A stretch of 32,994 bases of DNA from UBA7803 sp041686955 (lineage in GTDB: Bacteria > Pseudomonadota > Gammaproteobacteria > Pseudomonadales > Azotimanducaceae): positions 1-32,994 of the forward strand of contig JAWLCV010000047.1 of NCBI GenBank assembly GCA_041686955.1, in the 5' to 3' direction. The first letter of the stretch is position 1, and each line of letters begins with the position of its first letter. Both the position numbers and the translations under genes were made by a program. Below are positions 8,761-18,789 of this stretch, piece by piece. The notes beneath the pieces were generated by a model, which saw nothing but the letters and a program-made list of their open reading frames with translations, was not told where the DNA came from and did not search any database.

Positions 8761-8770
8761 GCCGCTTTGC
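8745..8770. repeat. Perfect 8-bp inverted repeat
   Basis: GCAAAGCG (8745-8752) and CGCTTTGC (8763-8770) are exact inverted copies around a 10-base spacer, in the 67-bp gap between the ClpP-fold gene and the lipoprotein gene. It overlaps the sigma-54-like promoter. There is no T tract in either direction, so it could be an operator or a weak attenuating hairpin rather than a terminator. Confidence 0.55.
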
Positions 8771-8776
8771 GGCCCG

Positions 8777-9679
8777 TCAATGGCCGGCGGCGAAGCCCCC
8801 GCCCGCTTGCCGCAGAAGCGCCAGCGCTTCGCTCCGGGCCGCGTCGATCCGTGCCACCCGGCACTGCCGGTGAGCTTCCGCGCGATCCATGAGGCGGTCG
8901 CGCAGCGCAGCCGACGCTGCGGTCACCGACTGAAACGACTCTTCCCGGGTGAGCGATGCCGGGCAGTCGGCGATCAACGCCGCGACCGCCGGAGCCCGGC
9001 CGCCGAGCTCGCGGCGCTCCCGCCAGAGGAGCCAGCCGTCGCCGTCCACGGGGCCGTGGATTCTACGGATCCACGGCTCCGCCACCTCGAGCTCCCGGAG
9101 GTACGCCCGCACCGCCTCCGTGTCGTCGCCGGCGAGACCGTGCACGCCCAACCGGCCCTCATGGGCGTACCGCTCGGCGCCGCCGAGCCAGATCAGCAGG
9201 CACGCTCCGGTGCACTCGGCTTCCACCACGTCGGGTTGACAACCGGCCAGACGATCATCGCCTTCCAGGCACACCGTCTCGGCGCTGCGCGCCAGATCCC
9301 AGACCCCGTCCGGACGCCGGGCGTACCGGTAACTCGCTTCGGTGGTGGCCAGCACCCCACGCAGAAACCGGCCGATGCGCATGGCCTCGTCCAGGTCGCC
9401 GCCGGGGCTGTCGAGCTTCACGGTCCAGAGGGTCTCGGGGTCCTGAACGTCGGGGAGCCCCTCGCCGGAGACCAGCGCCGCCAGGCGCCGAACGAGGCGC
9501 TGGTGATCGCCCGGCTCGATGACACCGCGAATCATGAGCTGGCGTCCGCGGCACTCGTCCTCCAGGGTGACGATCTCGGCGGCGCCCGCCAGCAGCGGAG
9601 CCAGGGCGGCCACCGCTGCAGCCAGCCATCCGAGCCGGCGCGCGGGGGTACGAACCGTGCCGCGAGAGTGAATGTTCAC
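8777..9679 (-). CDS. Exported ClpP/crotonase-fold protein (COG3904-like), possibly catalytically altered
   Basis: About 300 residues, with an N-terminal signal anchor (LGWLAAAVAALAPLLAGAAE) and a ClpP-like core. The core is shown by VKLDSPGGDLDEAMRIGRFLR (about residues 87-107), which matches the oxyanion strand SPGG of ClpP and SppA folds, followed by CTGACLLIWLGGAERYAHEGRLGVHG (about 156-181). Homologous exported proteins that I recall carry Ser in the C-x-S-A-C position; here it is Gly158, with His180 retained. The protein may therefore not be a protease. The GTG at 9679 was chosen because AGGAG lies 9 bases upstream and the signal peptide then begins normally; an ATG at 9712 also has a GGAGG. 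The gene diverges from the AsmA-family gene. Confidence 0.72.
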   Translation of the reverse strand: MNIHSRGTVRTPARRLGWLAAAVAALAPLLAGAAEIVTLEDECRGRQLMIRGVIEPGDHQRLVRRLAALVSGEGLPDVQDPETLWTVKLDSPGGDLDEAMRIGRFLRGVLATTEASYRYARRPDGVWDLARSAETVCLEGDDRLAGCQPDVVEAECTGACLLIWLGGAERYAHEGRLGVHGLAGDDTEAVRAYLRELEVAEPWIRRIHGPVDGDGWLLWRERRELGGRAPAVAALIADCPASLTREESFQSVTAASAALRDRLMDRAEAHRQCRVARIDAARSEALALLRQAGGGFAAGH

Positions 9680-9791
9680 GTACCAGCGCTCCTGAACGAC
9701 GTCGACCGGCATGGTGCCACAGCCCTCCGTGTGCGTGCAGCGATTGCCGTCTGCCCGGGAGCCTCCGGCGCCGCCGTGCTATGGTCGCGTC

Positions 9792-12657
9792 ATGAGCACG
9801 ACGAGCAAGGTGCTGATCGGAATCGCCGTGGCCGTGGCGCTGGTGTTCGCCGCCCTGGTGATCACCGTGACGGTGATCTTCGATCCGGAGGATTACCGCG
9901 CTTACATCGTCGACGCCGCGGAGGCGCGTACCGGGCGCACTTTCGCCCTCGAAGGCGAGCTCGGCCTGGACGTGCTGCCCTGCTGCAGCGTCGCCCTCGG
10001 ACCCGCCCGGCTCGGTAACCCTCCGGGCTTCCCCGACGACGAGTTCGCGGCGGTGCGGTCGGCGTCCCTCAGCCTGGCGCTGTGGCCGCTGCTGCTGCGC
10101 CAGGAAGTGCAGATCGACGCCATCAGCGTCGAGGGGGCCGACATCCGCCTGTTGCGACTCGAGGACGGTCGGGTGAACTGGGAGCTGGAATCCGCCGGCG
10201 AGGCCGCCGAGCCGGAGGACGGCACCGGGACGGCATTCGAGTCCCTGACCATCGACAGCTTCGCCCTGAGCGACGCCCGCATCGCCTACCGCGACCTGGC
10301 CGCCGGCACCGCCTATACGGTCACCGGAGCCGAGCTCCACACCGGCTCCATCGGCTACCGGCCGGGCCCCCGGGGTGCGGAGGTGGCCGCCTTTCCGCTC
10401 CAGGGCGCGGCCACGGTGACCGACGACGTCTCGGGGCTCACCGCGCAGGTGAATCTCGAGGCCCGGATCGCGCTCGAGGAGCAGCGGGCCATCCTGGAGA
10501 GCCCCGTGCTCGAGGCCGAGCTCAGCGGGCCGCCGATTCCGCTGCAGCAGATGAACGCCATGGTGGCGGCGGAGCGCCTGGAGGCGGGACTGGGCGAGAC
10601 CCTGGCGCTCGCCGTTCACGCGCTGGACGCCAGTCTGGAGGCCGACGAGGCACGGTTCGAGATCAGCGCAGACGGGCGCCTCGGCGCGGCGGAGGACCGT
10701 CTCGCTGGGCAGCTCACCTTGCGCCAGCTTTCACCCCGGGAGCTGCTCACAGCCTTCTCGGACGGGCCAGTCGAGACGGCGGACGAAACCGCGCTCGCGA
10801 GCCTCGCGGGCACCGGACGCTGGACCCTGCAGGGCGAGGCTTTCACGGTCGAGGACCTGAACCTGGAGCTGGACGACACCCGGCTCACCGGCTCCCTGGC
10901 CGTGGCGAATGCGGATGACCCCGCCGTGCGCTTCGACCTGGACGTGGACCAGATGGATCTGGACCGCTACCTGCCGCCGGAGGGCGAAGCCGAGGATGCG
11001 GAATCGGCGGAACCCACCACGGTGCCCCTGGAGACACTGGCGGAGGTGCGGGTGAACGGCAGCCTGCGGGCGCGGGCCCTGCGCCTCGGCGGGGCCGACC
11101 TCGAAGACGTGACCCTGACCCTGGAAAGCGGCGGCGGCAACGCGGCAGTGCGTCTGGCGGGCGAGGCGTTGAACGGCTCCTTCGAGATCGCGGGGTCGGG
11201 CCCGGTGGCCGGCGACGACCCGCACCTGGCCGGCACCGTGACGGCCGAGTCCCTCTCCCCCCGGGCCCTCCTGGCGGCCCTGGAATCACCCATGGAAACC
11301 GCCGCCCCGGAGGTGCTGAACCACCTCTCCGGCACGGCCCGCTGGCGCCTCGAGCCCGCTGCGCTCGCGCTCTCGGATCTGCGCTGGCGACTCGACGACA
11401 GTGAGCTCACCGGCAGCGTCCGGGTGGTTGACTTCGACACGCTCGCCACCCGCTTCGACCTGGCGGTGGATCGCCTGAACGTGGACGCCTATCTCGCGGC
11501 GGAGGAGGAGGACGCCGAGGCAGCGGAGGCCGAGGCGGCGGAAATCCCCGTGGAGCTGGTCCGCGGCCTCGACCTCGAGGGCCAGCTCGCGGCCGGCGAG
11601 CTGGTGGTGCTGAACATGACCTTGCAGGACGTCCGAGCCGAGGTGACCGCCGGCAATGGGGTACTGCGGCTCGCGCCCTTGCGCGCCGGTCTCTACGGCG
11701 GCGAGTACCGGGGCACCCTCGCCGTGGACGCCACCGGGCCGGAGGCCACCGTCTCGCTGGACCAGCAGGTCGCCGACGTCCGGGCCGAGGAGATCATGCA
11801 GAGCTTCTTCGGCTCGGACCTGCTCGCCGGGTCTCTGTCCTTCGACCTCGAGGGCACGGGCACCGGCAACACCCCCGCCGACCTGCTGCGCGCCATGGCG
11901 GGCGACCTCAGTCTGGATCTCCGCGACGGTCTGTACCGGGGCACCGACCTGCGATACCAGCTCGAGCGCGCCCTGGCGGTGCTGCGCCGCCAGACGGTGC
12001 CGGACGAGCCGGAGGCGGCGGAAACCACCATCCGCGAGATGAGCCTGCGCGGCCGCCTGGTCGACGGCGTGCTGCAGAGCGAGGCGCTGAACCTTGCCAC
12101 GCCCTTCATGACCGTGGCCGGCCGAGGGGGTCTCGACCTGATGGAGCTGGCCCTCGATTACGAGCTCGACGCCCAGGTTCTGGAGGATGCCGGCGGGCGT
12201 CTGGCGGAGCTGGCGGGGCTGACGGTTCCCCTCACGGTCACCGGACCGATTCGTTCTCCCAGGGTGGGCGTGGATCTCGAAGGGCTGCTCACCACCACCG
12301 TGCGACAGTCGCTCGAACAGCGCGCCATGGAGGCGTTGCGCGGGCGGCGCGGCGAGGCCGAGCCGGAGGGCGAGGCAGCCCCCGCTCCCGAGCAGAACGG
12401 GGAGCGTANNNNNNNNNNNNNNNNNNNNNNNNNNNNNNNNNNNNNNNNNNNNNNNNNNNNNNNNNNNNNNNNNNNNNNNNNNNNNNNNNNNNNNNNNNNN
12501 NNNNNNNNGCGAGCCTTCCGGCGAGCCTTCCGGCGAGCCCGTCGGGGAACAGGCACCCCAGGAGCCGGAGTCCCCCCGGGACCTGCTGCGCCGCGGCTTG
12601 CGGGATCTGCTGAAGCCGCCGCCCCAGGAGGACGAGCAGCCGGAGACCGACGGTTAG
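9792..12657 (+). CDS. AsmA family protein (interrupted by a scaffold gap)
   Basis: A long envelope protein of about 950 residues. It has one N-terminal membrane helix (VLIGIAVAVALVFAALVITV), then the AsmA N-terminal module (DPEDYRAYIVDAAEARTGR, GELGLDVLPC, ARLGNPPGF, LALWPLLLRQEVQI), and a C-terminal AsmA_2-type block (LLRAMAGDLSLDLRDGLYRG; VAGRGGLDL; VPLTVTGPIRSPRVGVDL). Family members are bridge-like proteins proposed to move lipids between inner and outer membranes. The C terminus is an acidic, proline-rich tail broken by N at 12409-12508; reading resumes as E-P-S-G repeats and ends PPPQEDEQPETDG at the TAG 12655-12657. That frame is off by one from the pre-gap frame because 100 N is a placeholder. 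The ATG at 9792 begins right at the membrane anchor. Confidence 0.88.
10728..11538 (+). repeat. Internal duplication within the AsmA-family protein
   Basis: Two diverged copies of a module of about 95 residues lie 175 residues apart: one from Leu313 (LSPRELLTAF) and one from Leu488 (LSPRALLAAL). Matching landmarks in order are T/E-G-T-x-R-W, L-D-D-T/S-x-L-T-G-S, A-V/T-R-F-D-L-D/A-V-D and an acidic linker rich in E-D-A-E. The copies are diverged at protein level, so this is an old duplication. Confidence 0.7.
12409..12508. other. Assembly gap (100 N)
   Basis: Exactly 100 undetermined bases, the standard placeholder for a gap of unknown size. The reading frames on either side (one base of a codon before, two bases of a codon after) require the true missing length to be a multiple of three. 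The sequence resumes inside a 12-bp tandem repeat, which probably caused the break. Confidence 0.97.
12511..12546 (+). repeat. 12-bp tandem repeat encoding Glu-Pro-Ser-Gly
   Basis: GAGCCTTCCGGC occurs twice in exact tandem (12511-12522 and 12523-12534), followed by a degenerate third unit GAGCCCGTCGGG. The bases just before (GC at 12509-12510) fit the end of another unit that runs back into the gap, so the array is probably longer than shown. It forms part of the C-terminal linker of the AsmA-family protein. Confidence 0.85.
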
Positions 12658-12664
12658 CCCGCGC

Positions 12665-12686
12665 TGGCGCTCCGATGGGCGCGCCA
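12665..12686. terminator. Weak bidirectional stem-loop between convergent genes
   Basis: TGGCGC (12665-12670) and GCGCCA (12681-12686) form a six-pair stem around a 10-base loop, placed in the 39-bp space between two converging genes. No T tract follows on either strand, so intrinsic termination is doubtful. Confidence 0.28.
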
Positions 12687-12696
12687 CGTCATCGAT

Positions 12697-14385
12697 TCAG
12701 TTCCGCTCGACTTGCCTGGCCGCGTAATCCAGGCCACCCACCCGCATCCAGCAGTAGCCGAGGGGGCCGAGTGGAATCTCGAAACTTCCACCCTCACCGG
12801 CCGGGAACTCCCGTGGCTCCATGAGATGGGACAACCGCTGCACTCCGCGATCCTCGAGCCGAAGCTGCACCAGATTCGGGCGCTCCTCGAAGTTGTTCAG
12901 GGTGATCACCGCGTTGCCGCGCCAGTCGTAGCGCAGCCCGAGCACGTTCGGCGCGCCGGTATCCAGAATGCTGCAGTCGCCGTGACCGATCTCGGGGCAT
13001 TCCTTGCGCAATCGAATCATCCGCGCCATCCAGTTCAGGAAGGACCCCGGATCGCGCCGCTGCTCCGCGACGTTGACGTGCTCATGGCTCCAGACACCAT
13101 GATCGATGACCGGGCGGAACGGGACGTCGGCCGCGGTGAAGCCGCCGTGCCGCTCGTCCGCCCACTGCATGGGTGTGCGCACCGCGTCGCGGCCCGGTAG
13201 CGTCAGGTCGTCGCCCATGCGCAGCTCGTCGCCGAACCGGATCACCGGCGATCCCGGCAGGGCGAAAAGAACGCTGTACGCCAGCTCTTCGAGCTGCCGG
13301 TCGCCGAGCATGGGCGCAAGGCGCCGACGGATGCCACGCCCGTAGAGCCGCATGTCGGGTTGCGGAGCGAAGCGGGCGAAAACGCGCTCCCGCTGCTCGT
13401 CGTCGAGGCGCCCGAGGTCGAGCTCGTCGTGGTTGCGAAGGAAGTGAGCCCATTGAGCCGTGGCGGGGATGTCGGACGTCGCCTCGATGGCACTGACGAG
13501 CGGCCCGACGTCGCCCGTAGCGAGGCCGTAGAAGAGGTGCTGGTTGACGAAGAAGTTGAACATCATGTGGATGTGCTCGCCCTTGTCGCCGAAGTAGGGC
13601 CGGGTCTCGTCCGGCGGCACGTTCGCTTCCCCGAGTAGAACGGCGTCCCCCCGCCGCCACTGCATGAACTGGCGAAACTCCCTCAGGTAATCGAAGTGCC
13701 TCTCGTAGTGATCGCGGCCCGCCCGGACACGCTCGATGAGGAACGGGACCGCGTCCACGCGGAACCCGTAGACACCGAGCTCCAGCCAGTAGCCCATGAT
13801 GCGGCGAATCTCGCTGCGAACGTCCGGGTTGTCCACGTTGAGATCGGGCTGGAACTCGTGGAAGCGGTGAAAATAGTGCGCCCCGGCCCGCTCGTCGAAG
13901 CTCCAGGTGCCCTTCTGCACACCCGGGAAGACCACACCCTCGTCCCAGTTCTCGGGCCGTTCCTCGGACCACACGTACCAGTCGCGCCGCGCCCCGCCCC
14001 TGTCGGCCCGGCGCGCCTGCTGGAACCAGGGGTGCTCGTCGGACGTGTGATTCACCACCAGATCCATGAGCACCCGCAGCCCCTGCTTCCTCGCCTGGTG
14101 CATGAAATGGACGAAGTCGCCGCTCGAGCCGTAGCGCGGGTCCACGCCGTAGTAGTCGGCAACGTCGTAGCCGTCGTCGCGGTTCGGCGAGGGGTGGAAC
14201 GGCGCGAGCCACAGGGCATCGACGCCAAGGAACTCCAGATACTCGAGCCGCCGGGTCAATCCCTCCAGATCGCCGACGCCGTCGCCGTTCGAATCGAGAA
14301 AGCTCTCGAGGTCGAGGCTGTAGATGACGCAGTCCTTGTACCAGAGGTCGTCGACCATGGGTCGCCGCGATGCCGGGGATGACAT
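12697..14385 (-). CDS. GH13 enzyme of the trehalose synthase (maltose alpha-D-glucosyltransferase) type
   Basis: A 562-residue alpha-amylase-family enzyme. The TreS-like order is clear: DLWYKDCVIYSLDLESFLDS at the start, LRDDGYD-type NRDDGYDVADYY, VVNHTSDEHPWFQ, the nucleophile Asp211 in GFRVDAVPF, the acid/base Glu253 in LLGEANV, and the stabiliser Asp320 in FLRNHDELDL, then GIRRRLAPML and VRTPMQWADERHGGF. These last elements are characteristic of trehalose synthase, which interconverts maltose and trehalose. The divergent VIYSLDLESF instead of VIYELHVRAF and the lack of a fused or adjacent maltokinase leave room for another specificity. No signal peptide is present, so it is cytoplasmic. 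ATGs at 14385 and 14358 are both possible; neither has a clear Shine-Dalgarno site. Confidence 0.8.
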   Translation of the reverse strand: MSSPASRRPMVDDLWYKDCVIYSLDLESFLDSNGDGVGDLEGLTRRLEYLEFLGVDALWLAPFHPSPNRDDGYDVADYYGVDPRYGSSGDFVHFMHQARKQGLRVLMDLVVNHTSDEHPWFQQARRADRGGARRDWYVWSEERPENWDEGVVFPGVQKGTWSFDERAGAHYFHRFHEFQPDLNVDNPDVRSEIRRIMGYWLELGVYGFRVDAVPFLIERVRAGRDHYERHFDYLREFRQFMQWRRGDAVLLGEANVPPDETRPYFGDKGEHIHMMFNFFVNQHLFYGLATGDVGPLVSAIEATSDIPATAQWAHFLRNHDELDLGRLDDEQRERVFARFAPQPDMRLYGRGIRRRLAPMLGDRQLEELAYSVLFALPGSPVIRFGDELRMGDDLTLPGRDAVRTPMQWADERHGGFTAADVPFRPVIDHGVWSHEHVNVAEQRRDPGSFLNWMARMIRLRKECPEIGHGDCSILDTGAPNVLGLRYDWRGNAVITLNNFEERPNLVQLRLEDRGVQRLSHLMEPREFPAGEGGSFEIPLGPLGYCWMRVGGLDYAARQVERN

Positions 14386-14435
14386 CCGGCACTGCGCAAG
14401 ATCCGTTCCAGACGGGCACGGCCGTCAGCGCAGGT

Positions 14436-14891
14436 TCAACCGGACCGGGGATCGATGCGAATGGTCACGTGCACCAGCCGGGTAACGGCTGCAGCCACAT
14501 CCTCCGCCACCGGCTCGCCCCCCGGGTCGAGCCGGACGCCGGCGTGACGGGCATCCCGGGGCACCGCGGTGAGAAACGCATGGAGAGCGCGTTGTGATGC
14601 AGCCCCGCCTTCTTCGTCCACCTCCGCCACCGCAGTCTGCCGCGTGCCCTGCAGCGTCACCTCGATGGGTTGCGGGGGGACCAGATTGCGCCACCAGCGA
14701 TGTTCGCGGGCGGCGAAGCAGTGCACCACACCCTCGTCGAGGTGATAGCTGACGGGCGTGGTGTAGGGCCGGCCACTTCGACGCCCGCGGTAGTGCAGCA
14801 GCAGGGTGTTGCCGCTCAACAGCCGGTGCAGCGGCGAGGCCAGCAGCCGCGACACCAGCGGATTCAGCACCCGGTACACCCCCTGGCTCAT
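14436..14891 (-). CDS. Nitroreductase/quinone reductase family protein (deazaflavin-dependent DDN type)
   Basis: A 151-residue split-barrel flavoprotein. LLLHYRGRRSGRPYTTPVSY at about residues 30-49 and the following AREHRWWRNL are the family signature. Relatives in actinobacteria (Ddn) use cofactor F420 to reduce quinones and nitroimidazoles. The cofactor here is unknown, because most Gammaproteobacteria do not make F420; FMN, heme or F420 would all fit a split barrel. The ATG overlaps the stop of the acetyltransferase gene as ATGA, so this is the last gene of the three-gene operon and is probably translationally coupled. Confidence 0.82.
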   Translation of the reverse strand: MSQGVYRVLNPLVSRLLASPLHRLLSGNTLLLHYRGRRSGRPYTTPVSYHLDEGVVHCFAAREHRWWRNLVPPQPIEVTLQGTRQTAVAEVDEEGGAASQRALHAFLTAVPRDARHAGVRLDPGGEPVAEDVAAAVTRLVHVTIRIDPRSG

Positions 14892-15499
14892 TTCAGCTCC
14901 CTGATCATCCGGTAGTGCGGGGGCATGCCCGTCTTTCGCGGGAACCGAGTCTCCACCGCGATTCTGAACCCGTTGGCAGCGTACAGCGCGACCGCCGGGT
15001 TCGCGCTATAGACGTCCAGGTGCACGGCGGAGCATTTCAGGTGCTCGGCCCGCCGAAGGACATTCGCCAGCAGGCGTCGCCCCAGGCCCCGTCCCTGTCG
15101 CTGCGGGATCACCGACAGAAAGTGCACGTAATAGCCATCGTCGGGAATGTAGGGCGTCAGGTAATCGATGTCCTCTGCCTGCTCGAGCAGCGGCTCCAGA
15201 TCGGCTCGGGGCAGAAAGCCCATGACCGCTTCGCGCATCGCGGCCCGCAGCATCGGCTCACGGTCGCCCCGATACCCGATCTCCAGCGCCAGCAGCCGCC
15301 CGTCCTCCACCACCGTCACGGCTTCACTGTGAGAAAAGGAGTTGCCCGGCCGAGCCCAGAGGCCGGCCGCGAAGCGGTCGAACGCACGCCGGTTCCCCCG
15401 GAACAGGTAGTTCCACACCCCTGGATCTGTCTGAAATATCAGACTCGCCGCATCGCTCTCGGCGGCCGGACCAGCATCGACGATCTCCAGCGTGCTCAT
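14888..15499 (-). CDS. GNAT family N-acetyltransferase
   Basis: A 203-residue GNAT-fold protein. Motif A is VIPQRQGRGLGRRLL, where the Q/R-x-x-G-x-G/A loop binds acetyl-CoA pyrophosphate. It is followed by HLDVYSANPAVALYAANGFRI (motif B), the usual end of the fold. The N-terminal part (YLFRGNRRAFDRFAAGLW; FSHSEAVTVVEDG) is the pattern of GNATs in proteobacteria that lack an assigned substrate. Both ends overlap neighbours by 4 bp (ATGA). Substrate unknown; its context with two flavin-type oxidoreductases suggests acting on a small toxic amine or amino compound, which is inference. Confidence 0.88.
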   Translation of the reverse strand: MSTLEIVDAGPAAESDAASLIFQTDPGVWNYLFRGNRRAFDRFAAGLWARPGNSFSHSEAVTVVEDGRLLALEIGYRGDREPMLRAAMREAVMGFLPRADLEPLLEQAEDIDYLTPYIPDDGYYVHFLSVIPQRQGRGLGRRLLANVLRRAEHLKCSAVHLDVYSANPAVALYAANGFRIAVETRFPRKTGMPPHYRMIRELK

Positions 15500-15915
15500 C
15501 GCCCCCTCCGGATCCGCTCGGGGTGGAGCGTCAGCAGGCAGAACGCCTCAGGGTGATCTCGCCAGAGCTCGAGGGTCGCTACCCGGTCGGGATCGGCCAT
15601 GTCCCAGTATCTGGGCGCCAGCCGCGCCGCGAGCTCGATGCCGCCGTGGTCGGACAGTTCGACCCGACCATCGAACGCGAGCCACTGCTCCGGCTCACCC
15701 ACGGCGTTCGTCACCAGGAACGACGCATACGGCTCGCTTCGCAGTCGCGCGACCTTGGGAGCATCCTTGGCGGAGAACATCCGCACCGCCTCACCCGTCC
15801 ATTCGTACCACACCGGAACGCCGATGGGCCGGCCCCGGCGGTTGAGCGTCATCAGCGTGCCCAGGCGGGGCTGCGCGAGGAAGGCAGCCTCGGTTTCAGG
15901 TAGCGTCCATGTCAT
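15496..15915 (-). CDS. Pyridoxamine 5'-phosphate oxidase-like (PNPOx-fold) flavoprotein
   Basis: A 139-residue split beta-barrel protein of the pyridoxamine-phosphate-oxidase-like superfamily. LGTLMTLNRRGRPIGVPVWYEW is the N-terminal barrel signature, KVARLRSEPYASFLVTN the cofactor-phosphate-binding strand region, and WLAFDGRVELSD the second barrel part. Members bind FMN, F420 or heme. The ATG at 15915 was chosen over an ATG 33 bp upstream because GGGAG lies 7 bases before it. It is the first gene of the operon with GNAT and DDN genes, under the promoter at 15957-15985, and diverges from the TetR gene. Confidence 0.86.
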   Translation of the reverse strand: MTWTLPETEAAFLAQPRLGTLMTLNRRGRPIGVPVWYEWTGEAVRMFSAKDAPKVARLRSEPYASFLVTNAVGEPEQWLAFDGRVELSDHGGIELAARLAPRYWDMADPDRVATLELWRDHPEAFCLLTLHPERIRRGR

Positions 15916-15956
15916 GCTTCGTCTCCCAAGGCCAGGCCGCGGCGGCATCAGGCTAG

Positions 15957-15985
15957 AATATAGGTCATCAACATATTTAGGTCAA
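15957..15985 (-). promoter_or_regulatory. Sigma-70-type promoter of the flavoprotein operon
   Basis: Read leftward, TTGACC (15985-15980) and TATATT (15962-15957) are separated by exactly 17 bases, a near-consensus -35/-10 pair. Transcription would start near 15950, leaving about 35 bases before the first ATG at 15915. The A+T-rich stretch contrasts sharply with the G+C-rich surroundings. The palindrome 15977-15993 covers the -35, so repression by the adjacent TetR protein is likely. Confidence 0.75.
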
Positions 15986-15993
15986 TGAACTAA
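15977..15993. promoter_or_regulatory. Probable TetR operator (17-bp palindrome)
   Basis: TTAGGTCA-A-TGAACTAA is an inverted repeat matched at 7 of 8 pairs. It overlaps the -35 of the leftward operon and ends one base before the TetR ATG. A second copy of the half-site TAGGTCA lies 17 bp away at 15961-15967, inside the same promoter. The position suits a repressor that shuts off the operon and itself. Confidence 0.65.
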
Positions 15994-15994
15994 A

Positions 15995-16597
15995 ATGCCA
16001 ACGTCACCCCGGACTTCCACTGCGGCGCACGCTCACGGCCGGAAGGGTGAAGCGGCACGGGAGCGCATTCTCGACGCGGCCCGCCGCCTGCTGATCCACG
16101 AAGGCTACGACGCGCTGATCCTGCGTACGGTGGCTGCCCGGGCGGGAATGAAGCTGGGCAACCTCCAGTACTACTTTCCCACCCGTGAGGCGTTGCTCGA
16201 AGCGGTGCTGCGACAGGAGGCCCACAGCGATCTGGCGGCGCTCCAGGAGGCGTCGACGGATGGAGCCGGGCCGCGTGAAGCGCTGGTTCTGGCGGTGAAA
16301 CTGCTGGCCGGCAAATGGCGTGGCGAAAGCGGCAAGATCCTGGCCCTGCTCGGTTTCCTGGCCCTGCACCAGCCGACCTTCCGGGCGCTGTACCGCGAGG
16401 TCTACGAGCAGTTCTACGGCGAGCTCGCGGTGCTGGTGGAGCGCGTGCGGCCGGGGCTGCCCCGGCGGGAGTACCGGCGCCGGGCCCGCATCATCACCGC
16501 CCTGCTCGACGGGGCGTCGATGCAGGCGAGTCGAGGCGATTCCGCCGAGCTGCTGCGCGACGTCACGGAGCAGGCCGTGATGATCGCGGAACGGTAG
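15995..16597 (+). CDS. TetR family transcriptional regulator
   Basis: A 200-residue TetR repressor. The N-terminal helix-turn-helix is clear: ARERILDAARRLLIHEGYDA, TVAARAGMKLGNLQYYFPTR, the latter being the recognition helix ending Y-Y-F. The remainder is a helical ligand-binding/dimerisation domain, with a ligand that cannot be read from sequence. It diverges from the flavoprotein operon across 79 bp that hold the promoter and palindrome, so it probably represses that operon and itself. There is no Shine-Dalgarno sequence before the ATG, which may mean leaderless or weak translation. It converges with the prolyl oligopeptidase gene with 7 bp between the stops. Confidence 0.92.
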   Translation: MPTSPRTSTAAHAHGRKGEAARERILDAARRLLIHEGYDALILRTVAARAGMKLGNLQYYFPTREALLEAVLRQEAHSDLAALQEASTDGAGPREALVLAVKLLAGKWRGESGKILALLGFLALHQPTFRALYREVYEQFYGELAVLVERVRPGLPRREYRRRARIITALLDGASMQASRGDSAELLRDVTEQAVMIAER

Positions 16598-16604
16598 CGC
16601 CGAC

Positions 16605-18746
<2,142 letters not shown>

Positions 18747-18789
18747 GGCGCGGATGATGGCGGTTCGACCCGCCGGGGGCAACGAGGGT

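Noticed and set aside
12509..12824. Continuation of the pre-gap AsmA frame past the N run
   Set aside because: This frame gives Arg/Ala/Pro-rich low-complexity sequence and overlaps the next gene; the frame shifted by one gives a sensible acidic C terminus and a stop before the convergent gene.
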